DNA of 64,000 nt from Lachnospiraceae bacterium (lineage in GTDB: Bacteria; Bacillota; Clostridia; Lachnospirales; Lachnospiraceae), in contig CAJTBF010000005.1 of assembly GCA_910574195.1 (NCBI GenBank), forward strand, positions 124,001 to 188,000, given 5' to 3'. The position numbers were made by a program, and so were the translations under genes. Shown piece after piece: positions 63,047-64,000 of the stretch. The notes under the pieces are model-generated. The model was not told the DNA's origin. It saw only the letters and a list, made by a program, of their open reading frames with translations, and ran no database searches. Every line of letters begins with the position of its first letter. Positions within the stretch are counted from its first letter, which is position 1.

Positions 63047-64000
63047 TTAGTGCAGAATCGGACGGAACAGATGTCTTGGAATTCCGTCTACCATAACCGG
63101 AGAGACGTCGCCCTGGATCAAAGGACGTACATAATTGACAAATTCTTCAGTTACATAGTCTCCGTCTTCATTTACCCATTCTCTTGGAACCAGTTTTTCA
63201 TCGTTGGCAATCTTATGCACATCTTTTACTTCTGTTCCGCTCTGATAGGGATCGTCAGACAGACGCTGCAGCACAACCATCTTTCCGCTGTCGCCTTCAT
63301 CGGCAGCTTTTACAGCGGCGCCGCCCACCTGATATGCTTCCAGAATATCTACACGGGAAGCGCAGTGAGAAGCGGCTCTTTGCAGAGTGCTCAATTCGAT
63401 TGCACGGGTTTTGCAGCCGATATCCCCTGCGATATAGCTTGCAAGATAGTTGGCGGTACCGGAGAGCTGCTTGTGCCCGAATGCATCTACGAAATCAATG
63501 CTCTGTCCCAGTTCGCAGACATAACGTCCGTCCGGCAGACTGATTCCTTCCGATACGGCAACCACGACAGAGGTTTTTGTTTTCAGCACTTCCCGTACCT
63601 TTTCGCCGAATTTCTCGATGTCAAAAGGAAGCTCCGGCAGATAGATCAGATCCGGACCAGAACAGTCTTCCCCTTTGGAAAGCGCTGCAGCGCCGGTAAG
63701 CCATCCGGCATTTCGTCCCATAATCTCTACAATGGAAACCAATCCTTTGGAATATTCCAGACAGAAGCTGTCCCGAATGATTTCCTTTACGGAAGTTCCG
63801 ATATATTTTGCGGCGCTGCCGTATCCTGGTGTATGATCTGTTAAGGCCAGATCGTTATCAATGGTTTTCGGGCATCCGATAAAACGTGTCGGAAAACCTG
63901 TGATGATGGCGTAGTCCGATAGTTTTTTGATCGTGTCCATGGAATCATTTCCACCGATATAAATGAATGCTTCAATATCCAGTTTTTTGAGGATGTCAAA
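63047..64000 (-). CDS. 6-phosphofructokinase, probably diphosphate-dependent (5' end beyond window)
   Basis: The visible 318 residues are the C-terminal part of a phosphofructokinase: YIGGNDSMDT, then IGCPKTIDNDLALTDHTPG, EIMGRNAGWLTGAAAL and VGGAAVKAADEGDSGKMVVL. Two positions separate ATP from diphosphate enzymes: the motif GGNDS has Asp where ATP enzymes have Gly, and PKTIDND has Lys where they have Gly. Both are of the diphosphate type. It would make fructose 1,6-bisphosphate from diphosphate, reversibly. A good terminator follows. Confidence 0.9.
   Translation of the reverse strand, partial: FDILKKLDIEAFIYIGGNDSMDTIKKLSDYAIITGFPTRFIGCPKTIDNDLALTDHTPGYGSAAKYIGTSVKEIIRDSFCLEYSKGLVSIVEIMGRNAGWLTGAAALSKGEDCSGPDLIYLPELPFDIEKFGEKVREVLKTKTSVVVAVSEGISLPDGRYVCELGQSIDFVDAFGHKQLSGTANYLASYIAGDIGCKTRAIELSTLQRAASHCASRVDILEAYQVGGAAVKAADEGDSGKMVVLQRLSDDPYQSGTEVKDVHKIANDEKLVPREWVNEDGDYVTEEFVNYVRPLIQGDVSPVMVDGIPRHLFRPILH

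Overview
The window looks like a chromosome segment of a Gram-positive, spore-forming, fermentative anaerobe of the Clostridia, most likely Lachnospiraceae. Reasons: AGGAGG ribosome binding sites with some GTG and TTG starts, the glgC-glgD pair, a YlmC/YmxH sporulation protein, NrdR, a bifunctional AdhE, a zinc-type S14, rpsD inside the alpha operon, and a phosphofructokinase with diphosphate-type residues. I see no phage, transposase, plasmid or CRISPR genes. Genus and species cannot be fixed by reading alone.

Layout. 1-10 kb: the start of a carbamate kinase gene (minus), a small membrane protein, a MacB-type ABC exporter operon (minus), an Xre regulator with a membrane protein partner, a NatA/NatB-type exporter, ylmC, nrdR and an AI-2E family permease. 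10-21 kb: an operon of unknown substrate encoding a two-subunit aconitase-X hydro-lyase and an old-yellow-enzyme-type iron-sulfur flavoprotein with a divergent TetR gene, then a second TetR gene divergent from an MMPL exporter and a large Ala/Gly-rich secreted protein. 21-24 kb: glgC-glgD for glycogen synthesis. 24-41 kb: the S10-spc-alpha ribosomal protein supercluster with secY, adk, infA and rpoA. map is absent from its usual place, three tandem 103-bp repeats interrupt the spc part, and several leaders look structured. 41-50 kb: a membrane-anchored unknown protein, adhE behind a Rex-like operator, a phosphotransferase, a cell wall hydrolase, a HAD phosphatase and uppP. 49.6-52 kb: a polar amino acid ABC importer. 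52-58 kb: a fused SfsA-MutY protein, a TetR gene with a lipid kinase, a PAP2 membrane protein, trpS and tRNA-Arg(ACG). 58-64 kb: a two-component system beside VTC and DUF4956 genes whose CotH partner survives only as a frameshifted scrap, a GNAT fragment, an HxlR regulator divergent from an iron-sulfur flavoprotein, and the 3' part of a phosphofructokinase gene.

Intergenic DNA carries three dispersed hairpin repeat families. Family A is about 70 bp with two hairpins and TATAC/GTATA ends. Family B is a mosaic multi-hairpin block. Family C is a hairpin of about 33 bp. None overlaps an intact gene. The less ordinary items are the SfsA-MutY fusion, the flavoenzyme-aconitase-X operon, the tandem repeat inside the spc operon, the decayed VTC/CotH locus with its shared TTCAA operator pattern, a 23-bp iterated repeat over the Xre promoter, and a possible three-way-junction leader before rplQ. 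All were read by eye, without database searches or folding software.
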